A DNA stretch of 64,000 nucleotides from Xylocopa sonorina (GCF_050948175.1 NW_027490098.1:1860001-1924000), one strand, 5' to 3'; numbered from the stretch's first letter, positions 38,800 to 53,339 are shown. Notes: generated by a model from the letters alone, not told the origin. Translations and numbers: made by a program.

Positions 38800-39420
38800 G
38801 AATTAGCGTTTGCAGATGTCTACGTGTCCTAGCAATAGATTTCTAATGCTTCTTAAAACGCGATATCGCATCTCATATCTATGCTTTATGGTAAGATATA
38901 ATATGATTTGCGAAGTGTTATGTATTCCTCGTCTACACTTCAAAGGAATGTAAATGCGACACTTCCCTGCTAGGAAATTGCGTGTGCAGATATCTAGGTG
39001 TCGTAGCGATAGAGTTCTAATGCTTCTTAAAACGCGATATCGCATCTCATTTCTATGTTTCATGGTAAGATATAACATGATTTGAGAAGTGTTATGTATT
39101 CCTCGTCTACACTTCAAATGAATGTAAATGCGACACTTCCTTGCAAAGAATTAGCGTTTTCAGATGTCTACGTGTCGTAGCAATAGATTTCTAATGCTTC
39201 TTAAAACGCGATATCGCATCTCATATCTATGTTTCATGGTAAGATGTAATATGATTTGCGATGTGTTATGTATTCCTCGTCTACACTTCAAACGAATGTA
39301 ATTGCGACACTTCCTAGCAAGGAAATAGCGTTTGCAGATGTCTACGTATCGTACCAATAGATTTCTAATGCTTCTTAAAACGCGATATCGCATCTCTTTA
39401 CTATGTTTCATGGTAAGATA
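38800..39420. repeat. Divergent monomer patch
   Basis: These three to four units carry several uncommon changes together: 'gaattagcg', 'tctacgtgtcctagc', 'gaaattgcgtgtgc', 'gatatctaggtgtcg' and 'atctctttactatg'. Length is still 174 bp. Some of the variants ('aattagcg' with 'ctacgtgtcg') reappear near 43,850 and 44,210. It looks like an older or less homogenised patch beside the young 5-mer block. Confidence 0.65.
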
Positions 39421-42400
39421 TTATATGATTTGCGAAGTGTTATGTATTCCTCGTCTACACTTCAAATGAATGTAAATGCGACACTTCCTTGCATGGAAAT
39501 AGCGTTTGCTGATGTCTACGTATCGTAGCAATAGATTTCTAATGCTTCTTAAAACGCGATATCGCATCTCATTTCTATGTTTCATGGCAAGATATAATAT
39601 TCATTGCGAAGTGTTATGTATTCCTCGTCTACGATTCAAATGAACGTAAATGCGACACTTCCTTGCAAGGAAATAGCGTTTGCAGATGTCTACGTATCGT
39701 AACATTAGAGTTCTTATGATTCTTAAAACGCGATATCGCATCTCATATCTATGTTTCATGGTAAGATGTAATATGATATGCGATGTGTTATATATTCCTC
39801 GTCTACACTTCAAACGAATGTAAATGCGACACTTCCTTGCTTGGAAATAGCGTTTGCAGATGTCTACGTATCGTAGCAATAGATTTCTAATGCTGCTTAA
39901 GACGCGATATCGCATCTCATTTCTATGTTTCATGGTAAGATATAATATGATTTGCGAAGTGTTATGCATTCCTGTTCTACGATTCAAATGAATGTAAATG
40001 CGACACTTCCTTGCAAGGAAATAGCGTTTGCAGATGTCTACCTATCGTAGGAATAGAGTTCTAATGCTTCTTAAAACGCGTTATCGCATCTCATTTCTAT
40101 GTTTCATGGTAAGATATAATATTCATTGCAAAGTGTTATGTATTCCTCGTCTACGATTCAAATGAACGTAAACGCGACACTTCCTAGCAAGGAAATAGCG
40201 TTTGCAGATGTCTACGTATCGTAACATTAGAGTTCTTATGATTCTTAAAACGCGATATCGCATCTCATATCTATGTTTCATGGTAAGATGTAATATGATT
40301 TGCGAAGTGTTATGTATTCCTCGTCTACACTTCAAATGAATGTAAATGCGACACTTCCTTGCATGGAAATAGCGTTTGCAGATGTCTACGTATCGTAGCA
40401 ATGGAGTTCTTATGATTCTTAAAACGCGATATCGCATCTCATTTCCATGTTTCATGGTAAGATATAATAAGATTTGCGAAGTGTTATGTATTCCTCGTCT
40501 ACACTTCAAATGAATGTAAATGCGACACTTCCTTGGTAGGAAATAGCGTCTGGGGATGTCTAGGTATCGCAGCAATAGAGCTCTAATGCTTCTTAAAACG
40601 CGATATCGCATCTCATTTCTATGTTTCATGGTAAGATATAATATGATTTGCGAAGTGTCATGTATTCCTCGTCTACACTTCAAATGAATGTAAATGCGAC
40701 ACTTCCTTGCTAGGAAATAGCGTCTGCAGATGTCTAGGTACCGTAGCAATAGAGTTCAAATGCTTCTTAAAACGAGATATTGCATCTCATATCTATGTTT
40801 CGTGGTAAGATATAATATGATTTGCGAAGTGTTATGTATTCCTCGTCTACACTTCAAATGAATGGAGATAGGACACTTCCTTGCAATGAAATAGCGTTTG
40901 CAGATGTCTGCGTATCGTAGCAATAGATTTCTAATGCTTCTTAAAACGCGATATCGCAGCTCATTTCTATGTTTCATGGCAAGATATAATATGATTTGCG
41001 AAGTGTTATGCATTCCTCGTCTACGATTCAAATGAATGTAAATGCGACACTTCCTTGCAAGGAAATAGCGTTTGCAGATGTCTACGTATCGTAGCAATAG
41101 ATTTCTAATGCTTCTTAAAACGCGATATCGCATCTCTTTTCTATGTTTCATGGTAAGATATTATATGATTTGCGAAGTGTTATGTATTCCTCGTCTACAC
41201 TTCAAATGAATGTAAATGCGACACTTCCTTGCATGGAAATAGCGTTTGCAGATGTCTACGTATCGTAGCAATGGAGTTCTTATGATACTTAAAACGCGAT
41301 ATCGCATCTCATTTCTATGTTTCATGGTAAGATATAATATGATTTGTGAAGTGTTATGTATTCCTCGTCTACACTTCAAATGAATGTAAATGCGACACTT
41401 CCTTGCATGGAAATAGCGTTTGCAGATGTCTACGTATCGTAACATTAGAGTTCTTATGATTCTTAAAACGCGATATCGCATCTCATATCTATGTTTCATG
41501 GTAAGATGTAATATGATATGCGAAGTGTTATATATTCCTCGTCTACACTTCAAATGAATGTAGATGCGACACTTCCTTGCATGGAAATAGCGTTTGCAGA
41601 TGTCTACGTATCGTAGCAATGGAGTTCTTATGATTCTTAAAACGCGATATCGCATCTCATTTCTATGTTTCATCGTAAGATGTAATATTCATTGCGAAGT
41701 GTTATGTATTCCTCGTCTACGATTCAAATGAACGTAAATGCGACACTTCCTTGCAAGGAAATAGCGTTTGCAGATGTCTACGTATCGTAACATTAGAGTT
41801 CTTATGATTCTTAAAACGCGATATCGCATCTCATTTCTATGTTTCATGGTAAGATATAATATGATTTGCGAAGTGTCATGTATTCTTCGTCTACACTTCA
41901 AATGAATGTAAATGCGACACTTCCTTGCAAAGAAATAGCGTTTGCAGATGTCTACGTATCGTAGCAATAGATTTCTAATGCTTCTTAAAACGCGATATCG
42001 CATCTCATTTCTATGTTTCATGGTAGGATATAATATGATTTGCGAAGTGTTATGTATTCCTCGTCTACACTCCAAATGAATGTAAATGCGACACTTCCTT
42101 GCAAGGAAATAGCGTTTGCAGATGTCTACGTATCGTAGCAATAGAGTTCTTATGATTCTTAAAACGCGATATCGCATGTCATATCTATGTTTCATGGTAA
42201 GATATAATATGATTTGCGAAGTGTTATGTATTCCTCGTCTACACTTCAAATGAGTGTAAATGCGACACTTCCATGCATGGAAATAGCGTTTGCAGATGTC
42301 TACGTATCGTAGCAATGGAGTTCTTATGATTCTTAAAACGCGATATCGCATGTCATTTCTATGTTTCATGGTAAGATATAATATGATTTGCGAAGTGTTA

Positions 42401-42433
42401 TGTATTCCTCGTCTACACTTCAAATGAATGTAA

Positions 42434-42436
42434 ATT
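42434..42436. other. 1-bp insertion in the monomer
   Basis: 'gtaaatgcgac' reads 'gtaaattgcgac'. It shifts the array phase by +1. Confidence 0.92.
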
Positions 42437-43552
42437 GCGACACTTCCCTGCATGGTGATAGCGTTTGCAGATGTCTACGTATCGTAGCAATGGAGTTCTT
42501 ATGATTCTTAAAACGCGATATCGCATCTCATTTCTATGTTTCATGGCAAGATATAATATGATTTGCGAAGTGTTATGCATTCCTCGTCTACACTTCAAAT
42601 GAATGTAAATGCGACACTTCCTTGCATGGAAATAGCGTTTGCAGATGTCTACGTATCGTAGCAATGGAGTTCTTATGATTCTTAAAACGCGATATCGCAT
42701 CTCATTTCTATGTTTCATGGTAAGATATAATATGATTTGCGACGTGTTATGTATTCCTCGTCTACACTTCAAATGAATGTAAATGCGACACTTCCCTGCA
42801 TGGAAATAGCGTTTGCAGATGTCTACGTATCGTAGCAATGGAGTTCTTATGATTCTTAAAACGCGATATCGCATCTCATTTCTATGTTTCATGGTAAGAT
42901 ATAATATGATTTGCGAAGTGTCATGTATTCCTCGTCTACACTTCAAATGAATGTAAATGCGACACTTCCTTGCATGGAAATAGCGTTTGCAGATGTCTAC
43001 GTATCGTAGCTATGGAGTTCTTATGATTCTTAAAACGCGATATCGCATCTCATTTCTATGTTTCATGGTAAGATATTATATGATTTGCGAAGTGTTATGT
43101 ATTCCTCGTCTACACTTCAAATGAATGTAAATGCGACTCTTCCTGGCTAGGAAATAGCGTCTGCAGATGTCTAGGTATCGTAGCGATAGAGTTCTAATGC
43201 TTCTTAAAACGCGATATCGCATCTCATTTCTATGTTTCATGGTAAGATATAATATTCATTGCGAAGTGTTATGTATTCCTCGTCTACGATTCAAATGAAC
43301 GTAAATGCGACACTTCCTTGCAAGGAAATAGCGTTTGCAGATGTCTACGTATCGTAACATTAGAGTTCTTATGATTCTTAGAACGCGATATCGCATCTCA
43401 TATCTATGTTTCATGGTAAGATGTAATATGATTTGCGAAGTGTTATATATTCCTCGTCTACACTTCAAATGAATGTAAATGCGACACTTCCTTGCATGGA
43501 AATAGCGTTTGCAGATGTCTACGTATCGTAGCAATGGAATTCTTATGATTCT

Positions 43553-43558
43553 TAAAAA
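43553..43558. other. 1-bp insertion in an A run
   Basis: 'cttaaaacgcg' reads 'cttaaaaacgcg', an extra A in the homopolymer. It shifts phase by +1. A homopolymer error in the assembly is a possible alternative. Confidence 0.9.
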
Positions 43559-44890
43559 CGCGATACCGCATCCCATTTCTATGTTTCATCGTAAGATATA
43601 ATATGATTTGCGAAGTGTTATGTATTCCTCGTCTGCATTTCAAATGAATGTAATTGCGACACTTCCTAGCAAGGAAATAGCATTTGCAGATGTCTACGTA
43701 TCGTAGCAATAGATTTCTAATGCTTCTTAAAACGCGATATCGCATCTCATATCTATGTTTCATGGTAAGGTATAATATGATTTGCGAAGTGTCATGTATT
43801 CCTCGTCTACACTTCAAATGAATGTAAATGCGACACTTCCTTGCAAGGAATTAGCGTTTGCAGATGTCTACGTGTCGTAGCAATAGATTTCTAATGCTTC
43901 CTAAAACGCGATATCGCATCTCATTTCTATGTTTCATGGTAAGATATAATATGATTTGTGAAGTGTCATGTATTCCTCGTCTACAATTCAAATGAATGTA
44001 AATGCGACACTTCCTTGCTAGGAAATAGCGTTTGCAGATGTCTACGTATCGTAACATTAGAGTTCTTATGATTCTTAAAACGCGATATCGCATCTCATTT
44101 CTATGTTTCATGGTAAGGTATAATACGATTTGCGAAGTGTCATGTATTCCTCGTCTACACTTCAAACGAATGTGAATGCGGCACTTCCTCGCTAGGAATT
44201 AGCGTTTGCAGATGTCTACGTGTCGTAGCAATAGATTTCTAATGCTTCTTAAAACGCGATATCGCATCTCATTTCTATGTTTCATGGTAAGATATAATAT
44301 GATTTGTGAAGTGTCATGTATTCCTCGTCTACACTTCAAATGAATGTAAATGCGACACTTCCTTGCATGGAAATAGCGTTTGCAGATGTCTACGTATCGT
44401 AGCAATGGAGTTCTTATGATTCTTAAAACGCGATATCGCATCTCATTTCTATGTTTCATGGTAACATATAATATGATTTGCGAAGTGTTATGTATTCCTC
44501 GTCTACACTTCAAATGAATGTAAATGCGACACTTCCTTGGTAGGAAATAGCGTCTGGGGATGTCTAGGTATCGTAGCAATAGAGCTCTAATGCTTCTTAA
44601 AACGCGATATCGCATCTCATTTCTATGTTCCATGGTAAGATATTCTATGATTTGCGAAGTGTTATGTATTCCTCGTCTACACTTCAAATGAATGTAAATG
44701 CGACACTTGCTTGCAAGGAAATAGCGTTTGCAGGTGCCTACGTATCGAAGCAATAGAGTTCAAATGCTTCTTAAAACGAGATATTGCATCTCATATCTAT
44801 GTTTCACGATAAGATATAATATTCATTGCGAAGTGTTATGCATTCCGCGTCCACACTTCAAATGAATGTAAATGCGACACTTCCTCGCAA

Positions 44891-44896
44891 GGAAAA
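44891..44896. other. 1-bp insertion in an A run
   Basis: 'aaggaaatagcg' reads 'aaggaaaatagcg', an extra A. It shifts phase by +1. A sequencing or assembly homopolymer error cannot be excluded. Confidence 0.9.
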
Positions 44897-45159
44897 TAGC
44901 GTTTGCAGATGTCTACGTATCGTAGCAATAGATTTCTAATGCTTCTTAAAACGCGATATCGCATCTCATTTCTATGTTTCATGGTAAGATATAATATGAT
45001 TTGAGAAGTGTCATGTATTCCTCGCCTACACTTCAAATGAATGTAATTGCGACACTTCCTTGCTAGGAAATAGCGTCTGCAGATGTCTAGGTATCCTAGC
45101 GATAGAGTTCTAATGCTTCTTAAAACGCGATATCGCATCTCATTCCTATGTTTCATGGT

Positions 45160-46740
45160 AAGATATAATATGGTTTGCGAAGTGTCATGTATTCCTCGTC
45201 TACACTTCAAATGAATGTAAATGCGACACTTCCTCGCAAGGAAATAGCGTTTGCAGATGCCTACCTATCGTAGCAATAGGGTTCTAATGCTTCTTAAAAC
45301 GCGATATCGCATCTCATTTCTATGTTACATGGTAAGATATAATATGATTTGGGAAGTGTTATGTATTCGTCGTCTACACTTCAAATGAATGTAAATGCGA
45401 CACTTCCTTGCAAAGAAATAGCGTTTGCAGATGTCTACGTATCGTAGCAATAGATTTCTAATGCTTCTTAAAACGCGATATCGCATCTCATTTCTATGTT
45501 TCATGGTAAGATATAATATGAATTGCGAAGTGTTATGCATTCCTCGTCTACGATTCAAATGAACGTAAATGCGACACTTCCCTGCAAGAAAATAGCGTTT
45601 GCAGATGTCTGCGTATCGTAGCAATGGAGTTCTTATGATTCTTAAAACGCGATATCGCATCTCATTTCTATGTTTCATGGTAAGATATAATATGATTTGC
45701 GAAGTGTTATGTATTCCTCGTCTACACTTCAAATGAATGAAAATGCGACACTTCCTTGCAAGGAAATAGCGTTTGCAGATGTCTACGTATGGAAGCAATA
45801 GAGTTCAAATGCTTCTTAAAACGAGATATTGCATCTCATATCTATGTTTCATGATAAAATATAATATTCATTGCGAAGTGTTATGCATTCCTCGTCTACG
45901 ATTCAAATGAACGTAAATGCGACGCTTCCTTGCAAGGAAATAGCGTTTGCAGATATCTACGTATCGAAGCAATAGAGTTCAAATGTTTCTTAAAACGGGA
46001 TATTGCATCTCATATCTATGTTTGATGATAAGATATAATATTCATTGCGAAGTGTTATGCATTCCTCGTCTACGATTCAAATGAATGTAAATGCGACACT
46101 TCCTTGCAAGGAAATAGCGATTGCAGATGTCTAGGTATCGTAGCAATAGAGCTCTAATGCTTCTTAAAACGCGATACCGCATCTCATTCCTATGTTTCAT
46201 GGTAAGATATAATATGGTTTGCGAAGTGTCATGTATTCCTCGTCTACACTTCAAATGAATGTAAATGCGACACTTCCTCGCAAGGAAATAGCGTTTGCAG
46301 ATGCCTACCTATCGTAGCAATAGGGTTCTAATGCTTCTTAAAACGCGATATCGCATCTCATTTCTATGTTACATGGTAAGATATAATATGATTTGAGAAG
46401 TGTTATGTATTCGTCGTCTACACTTCAAATAAATGTAAATGCGACACTTCCTTGCAAAGAAATAGCGTTTGCAGATGTCTACGTATCGTAGCAATAGATT
46501 TCTAATGCTTCTTAAAACGCGATATCGCATCTCATTTCTATGTTTCATGGTAAGATATAATATGAATTGCGAAGTGTTATGCATTCCTCGTCTACGATTC
46601 AAATGAACGTAAATGCGACACTTCCCTGCAAGAAAATAGCGTTTGCAGATGTCTGCGTATCGTAGCAATGGAGTTCTTATGATTCTTAAAACGCGATATC
46701 GCATCTCATTTCTATGTTTCATGGTAAGATATAAAATGAT
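45160..46740. repeat. 6-monomer (1,044 bp) tandem duplication
   Basis: The block starting near 45,160 repeats 1,044 bp later, near 46,204. Shared variants are 'gcctacctatcgtagcaata' followed by 'gggttc', 'tatgttacatgg', 'tattcgtcgtc', 'ataatatgaattgcg', 'cctgcaagaaaatag' and 'gatgtctgcgtatcg'. Part of it recurs once more 2,784 bp (16 monomers) after the second copy, near 48,990-49,300. Confidence 0.83.
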
Positions 46741-49700
46741 TTGCGAAGTGTTATGCATTCCTCGTCTACGATTCAAATGAACGTAAATGCGACACTTCCT
46801 TGCTAGGAAATAGCGTCTGCAGATGTCTACCTATCGTAGCAATAGGGTTCTAATGCTTCTTAAAACGCAATATCGCATCTCATTTCTATGTCTCATGGTA
46901 AGATATAATATGATTTGCGAAGTGTTATGCATTCCTCGTCTACGATTCAAATGAATGTAAATGCGACACTTCCTGGCAAGCAAATAGCGTTTGCAGTTGT
47001 CTACGTATCGTAGCAATAGGGTTCTTATGATTCTTAAAACGCGATATCGCATCTCATTTCTATGTTTCATGGTAAGATATAATATGATTTGCGAAGTGTT
47101 ATGTATTCCTCGTCTACACTTCAAATGAATGTTTTTGCGACACTTCCTTGCAAGGAAATAGCGTTTGCAGGTGCCTACGTATCGAAGCAATAGAGTTCAA
47201 ATGCTTCTTAAAACGAAATATTGCATCTCATATCTATGTTTCATGATAAGATATAATATTCATTACGATGTGTTATGCATTCCTCGTCTACGATTCAAAT
47301 GAACGTAAATGCGACACTTCCTTGCAAGGAAATAGCGTTTGCAGATGTCTACGTATCGTAACATTATAGTTCTTATGATTCTTAAAACGCGATATCGCAT
47401 CTCATTTCTATGTTTCATGGTAAGATATAATATGATTTGCGAAGAGTCATGCATTCCTCGTCTACACTTCAAATGAATGTAAATGCGACACTTCCTTGCA
47501 AGGAAATAGCGTTTGCAGATGTCTACGTATCGTAACATTAGAGTTCTTATGATTCTTAAAACGCGATATCGCATCTCATTTCTATGCTTCATGGTAAGAT
47601 ATAACATGATTTGCGAAGTGTCATGTATTCCTCGTCTACACTTCAAATGAATGTAAATGCGAGACTTCCTTGCAGGGAAATAGCGTTTGCAGTTGTCTAC
47701 GTATCGTAGTAATAGGGTTCTTATGATTCTTAAAACACGATATCGCATCTCATTTCTATGTTACATGGTAAGATATAATATGATTTGAGAAGTGTTATGT
47801 ATTCGTCGTCTACACTTCAAATGAATGTAAATGCGACACTTCCTTGCTAAGAAATAGCGTTTGCAGATGTCTACGTATCGTAGCAATAGATTTCTAATGC
47901 TTCTTAAAACGCGATATCGCATCTCATTTCTATGTTTCATGGTAAGATATAATATGATTTGCGAAGTGTTATGTATTCCTCGTCTACACTTCAAATGAAT
48001 GAAAATGCGACACTTCCTTGCAAGGAAATAGCGTTTGCAGATATCTACGTATGGAAGCAATAGAGTTCAAATGCTTCTTAAAACGAGATATTGCATCTCA
48101 TATCTATGTTTCATGATAAAATATAATATTCATTGCGAAGTGTTATGCATTCCTCGTCTACGATTCAAATGAACGTAAATGCGACGCTTCCTTCCAAGGA
48201 AATAGCGTTTGCAGATATCTACGTATCGAAGCAATAGGGTTCAAATGTTTCTTAAAACGGGATATTGCATCTCATATCTATGTTTCATGATAAGATATAA
48301 TATTCATTGCGAAGTGTTATGCATTCCTCGTCTACGATTCAAATGAACGTAAATGCGACACTTCCTTGCAAGGAAATAGCGTTTGCAGATGTCTGCGTAT
48401 CGTTGCAATGGAGATCTTATGATTCTTAGAACGCGATATCGCATCTCATTTCTATGTTTCATGGTAAGATATAATATGATTTGCGAAGTGTTATGTATTC
48501 CTCGTCTACACTTCAAATGAATGTAAATGCGACACTTCCTTGCAAGGAAATAGCGTTTGCAGATGTCTACGTATCGAAGCAATAGAGTTCAATTGCTTCT
48601 TAAAACGAGATATTGCATCTCATATCTATGTTTCATGATAAAATATAATATTCATTGCGAAGTGTTATGCATTCCTCGTCTACGATTCAAATGAACGTAA
48701 ATGCGACACTTCCTTGCAAGGAAATAGCGTTTGCAGATATCTACGTATCGAAGCAATAGAGTTCAAATGTTTCTTAAAACGGGATATTGCATCTCATATC
48801 TATGTTTCATGATAAGATATAATATTCATTGCGAAGTGTTATGCATTCCTCGTCTACGATTCAAATGAATGTAAATGCGACACTTCCTTACAAGGAAATA
48901 GCGTTTGCAGATGTCTAGGTATCGTAGCAATAGAGCTCTAATGCTTCTTAAAACGCGATATCGCATCTCATTTCTATGTTTCATGGTAAGATATAATATG
49001 GTTTGCGAAGTGTCATGTATTCCTCGTCTACACTTCAAATGAATGTAAATGCGACACTTCCTCGCAAGGAAATAGCGTTTGCAGATGCCTACCTATCGTA
49101 GCAATAGGGTTCTAATGCTTCTTAAAACGCGATATCGCATCTCATTTCTATGTTACATGGTAAGATATAATATGATTTGAGAAGTGTTATGTATTCGTCG
49201 TCTACACTTCAAATGAATGTAAATGCGACACTTCCTTGCAAAGAAATAGCGTTTGCAGATGTCTACGTATCGTAGCAATAGATTTCTAATGCTTCTTGAA
49301 ACGCGATATCGCATCTCATTTCTATGTTTCATGGTAAGATATAATATGATTTGCGAAGTGTTATGCATTCCTCGTCTACGATTCAAATGAACGTAAATGC
49401 GACACTTCCTTGCTAGGAAATAGAATCTGCAGATGTCTACCTATCGTAGCAATAGGGTTCTAATGCTTCTTAAAACGCAATATCGCATCTCATTTCTATG
49501 TTACATGGTAAGATATAATATGATTTGCGAAGTGTTATGTATTCGTCGTCTACACTTCAAATGAATGTAAATGCGACACTTCCTTGCAAAGAAATAGCGT
49601 TTGCAGATGTCTACGTATCGTAACATTAGAGTTCTTATGATTCTTAAAACGCGATATCGCATCTCATTTCTATGTTTCATGGTAAGATATAATATGATTT

Positions 49701-50358
49701 GCGAAGTGTTATGTATTCCTCGTCTACACTTCAAATGAATGTAAATGCGACACTTCCTTGCAAGGAAATAGCGTTTGCAGGTGCCTACGTATCGAAGCAA
49801 TAGAGTTCAAATGCTTCTTAAAACGAGATATTGCATCTCATATCTATGTTTCATGATAAGATATAATATTCGTTGCGATGTGTTATGCATTCCTCGTCTA
49901 CGATTCAAATGAACGTAAATGCGACACTTCCTTGCAAGGAAATAGCGTTTGCAGATGTCTACGTATCGTAGCAATAGAGTTCTAATGCTTCTTAAAACGC
50001 GATATCGCATCTCATTTCTATGTTTCATGGTAAGATATAATATGATTTGCGAAGTGTTATGTATTCCTCGTCTACACTTCAAATGAATGTAAATGCGTCA
50101 CTTCCTTGCAAGGAAATAGCGTTTGCAGATGTCTACGTATCGTAGCAATAGATATCTAATGCTCCTTAAATCGCGATATCGCATCACATTTCCATGTTTC
50201 TTGGTAAGATATAATATGATTTGCGAAGTGTCATGTATTCCTCGTCTACACTTCAAATGAATGTAAATGCGACACTTTCTTGCAAGGAAATAGCGTTTGC
50301 AGATGTCTACGTATCGTACCAATAGATTTCTAATGCTTCTTAAAACGCGATATCGCAT

Positions 50359-50363
50359 CTCTT
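50359..50363. other. 1-bp deletion in the monomer
   Basis: 'catctcatttctatg' reads 'catctctttctatg', one base short. The same deleted form recurs near 51,055, four monomers later, so the two are probably one mutation that was duplicated. Confidence 0.9.
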
Positions 50364-51052
50364 TCTATGTTTCATGGTAAGATACAATATGATTTGCGAA
50401 GTGTCATGTATTCCTCGTCTACACTTCAAATGAATGTAAATGCGACACTTCCTTGCAAGGAAATAGCGTTTGCAGATGTCTACGTATCGTAACATTAGAG
50501 TTCTTATGATTCTTAAAACGCGATATCGCATCTCATTTCTATACTTCATGGTAAGATATAACATGATTTGCGAAGTGTCATGTATTCCTCGTCTACACTT
50601 CAAATGAATGTAAATGCGAGACTTCCTTGCAGGGAAATAGCGTTTGCAGTTGTCTACGTATCGTAGCAATAGATTTCTTATGATTCTTAAAACACGATAT
50701 CGCATCTCATTTCTATGTTTCATGGTAAGATATAATATGATTTGCGAAGTGTTATGTATTCCTCGTCTACACTTCAAATGAATGTAAATGCGACACTTCC
50801 TTGCTAAGAAATAGCGTTTGCAGATGTCTACGTATCGTAGCAATAGATTTCTAATGCTTCTTAAAACGCGATATCGCATCTCATTTCTATGTTTCATGGT
50901 AAGATATAATATGATTTGCGAAGTGTCATGTATTCCTCGTCTACACTTCAAATGAATGTAAATGCGACACTTCCTTGCAAGGAAACAGCGTTTGCAGATG
51001 TCTACGTATCGTAGCAATAGATTTCTAATGCTTCTTAAAACGCGATATCGCA

Positions 51053-51058
51053 TCTCTT
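51053..51058. other. 1-bp deletion, same form as at 50,360
   Basis: Again 'catctctttctatg' in place of 'catctcatttctatg'. The flanks ('gtgtcatgtattcctcgtc') also match those at 50,360, supporting spread by a 4-monomer duplication. Confidence 0.9.
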
Positions 51059-53339
51059 TCTATGTTTCATGGTAAGATATAATATGATTTGCGAAGTGTC
51101 ATGTATTCCTCGTCTACACTTCAAATGAATGTAAATGCGACACTTCCTTGCAAGGAAATAGCGTCTGCAGATGTCTAGGTATCGTAGCAATAGTATTCAA
51201 ATGCTTCTTAAAACGAGATATTCCATCCCACATCTATGTTTCATGATAAGATATAATATACATTGCGAAGTGTTATGCATTCCTCGTATACGATTCAAAT
51301 GAATGCAAATGCGACACTTCCTTCCAAGGAAATAGCGTTTGCAGTTGTCTACGTATCGTAGCAATAGAGTTCTTATGATTCTTAAAACGCGATATCGCAT
51401 CTCATTTCTATGTTTCATGGTAAGATATAATATGATTTGCGAAGTGTCATGTGTTCCTCGTCTACGCTTCAAATGAATGTAAATGCGACACTTCCTTGCA
51501 AGGAAATAGCGTTTGCAGATGTCTACCTATCGTAGCAATAGAGTTCTAATGCTTCTCAAAACGCGATATCGCATCTCATTTCTATGTTTCATGGTAAGAT
51601 ATAATATGATTTGCGAAGTGTTATGTATTCCTCGTCTACACTTCAAATGAATGTAAATGCGACACTTCCTTGCAAGGAAATAGCGTTTGCAGGTGCCTAC
51701 GTATCGAAGCAATAGAGTTCAAATGCTTCTTAAAACGAGATATTGCATCTCATATCTATGCTTCATGATAAGATATAATATTCATTGCGATGTGTTATGC
51801 ATTCCTCGTCTACGATTCAAATGAACATAAATGCGGCACTTCCTTGCAAGGAAATAGCGTTTGCAGATGCCTACGTATCGTAGCAATAGAGTTCAAATGC
51901 TTCTTAAAACGAGATATTGCATCCCATATCTATGTTTCATGGTAAGATATAATATGATTTGCGAAGTGTTATGCAGTCCTCGTCTACGATTCAAATGAAT
52001 GTAAATGCAACACTTCCTTGCAAGGAAATAGCGTTTGCAGATGTCTACGTATCGTAGCAATAGATTTCTAATGCTTCTTAAAACGCGATATCGCATCTCA
52101 TTTCTATGTTTCATGGTAGGATATTATATGATTTGCGAAGTGTTATGTATTCCTCGTCTACACTTCAAATGAATGTAAATGCGACACTTCCTTGCTAGGA
52201 AATAGCGTCTGCAGATGTCTAGGTATCGTAGCAATAGAGTACTAATGCTTCGTAAAACGCGATATTGCATCTCATTTCTATGTTTCATGGTATGATATTA
52301 TATGATTTGCGAAGTGTTATGTATTCCTCGTCTACACTTCAAATGAATGTAAATGCGACACTTCCTTGCAAGGAAATAGCGTTTGCAGATGTCTACGTAT
52401 CGTAGCTATAGATTCCTTATGCTTCTTAAAACGCGATATCGAACCTCATTTCTATGTTTCATTGTAAGATATAATATGATTTTTGAAGTGTCATGTATTC
52501 CTCGTCTACACTTCAATTGAATGTAAATGCGACACTTCCTTGCTAGGAAATAGCGTCTGCAGATGTCTAGGTATCGTAGCAATAGAGTTCAAATGCTTCT
52601 TAAAACGAGATATTGCATCCCATATCTATGTTTCATGGTAAGATATAATATGATTTGCGAAGTGCTATGCAGTCCTCGTCTACGATTCAAATGAATGTAA
52701 ATGCAACACTTCCTTGCAAGGAAATAGCGTTTGCAGATGTCTACGTATCGTAGCAATAGATTTCTAATGCTTCTTAAAACGCGATATCGCATCTCATTTC
52801 TATGTCTCATGGTAAGATATTATATGATTTGCGAAGTGTTATGTATTCCTCGTCTACACTTCAAATGAATGTAAATGCGACACTTCCTTGCAAAGAAATA
52901 GCGTTTGCAGATGTCTACGTATCGTAGCAATAGATTTCTAATGCTTCTTAAAACGCGATATCGCATCTCATTTCTATGTCTCATGGTAAGATATAATATG
53001 ATTTGCGAAGTGTTATGCATTCCTCGTCTACGATTCAAATGAATGTAAATGCGACACTTCCTGGCAAGGAAATAGCGTTTGCAGGTGCCTACGTATCGAA
53101 GCAATAGAGTTCGAATGCATCTTAAAACGAGATATTGCATCTCATATCTATGTTTCATGGTAAGATATAATATTCATTACGATGTGTTATGCATTCCTCG
53201 TCTACGATTCAAATGAACGTAAATGCGACACTTCCTTGCAAGGAAATAGCGTTTGCAGATGTCTACGTATCGTAACATTAGAGTTCTTATGATTCTTAAA
53301 ACGCGATATCGCATCTCATTTCTATGTTTCATGGTAAGA

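Larger units (their letters stand above)
28400..42430. repeat. Array domain II
   Basis: Only satellite monomers are present. No length change was found in this 14 kb, so every monomer is 174 bp. Typical variants are 'cgcagctcatttc', 'gatttccgaag', 'cttatgatacttaaaac' and 'ttcatggtagg'. Blocks recur at 13 (30,031 to 32,293), 19, 31 and 39 monomers. The 5-mer higher-order repeat at 34.2-36.8 kb is the most regular structure in the window. Confidence 0.65.

Noticed and set aside
43551..44896. Two A-run insertions as real biological frameshifts
   Set aside because: They are kept as length changes, but not given functional meaning because single-base homopolymer gains are also a typical long-read assembly error.
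48240..48300. Possible CENP-B box at 'ttcttaaaacgggat'
   Set aside because: The CENP-B core pattern needs TTCG, four bases, A, two bases, then CGGG. Here the spacing is two bases short and TTCG is TTCT. The variant also occurs only in a few units (near 46,000, 48,250 and 48,780).
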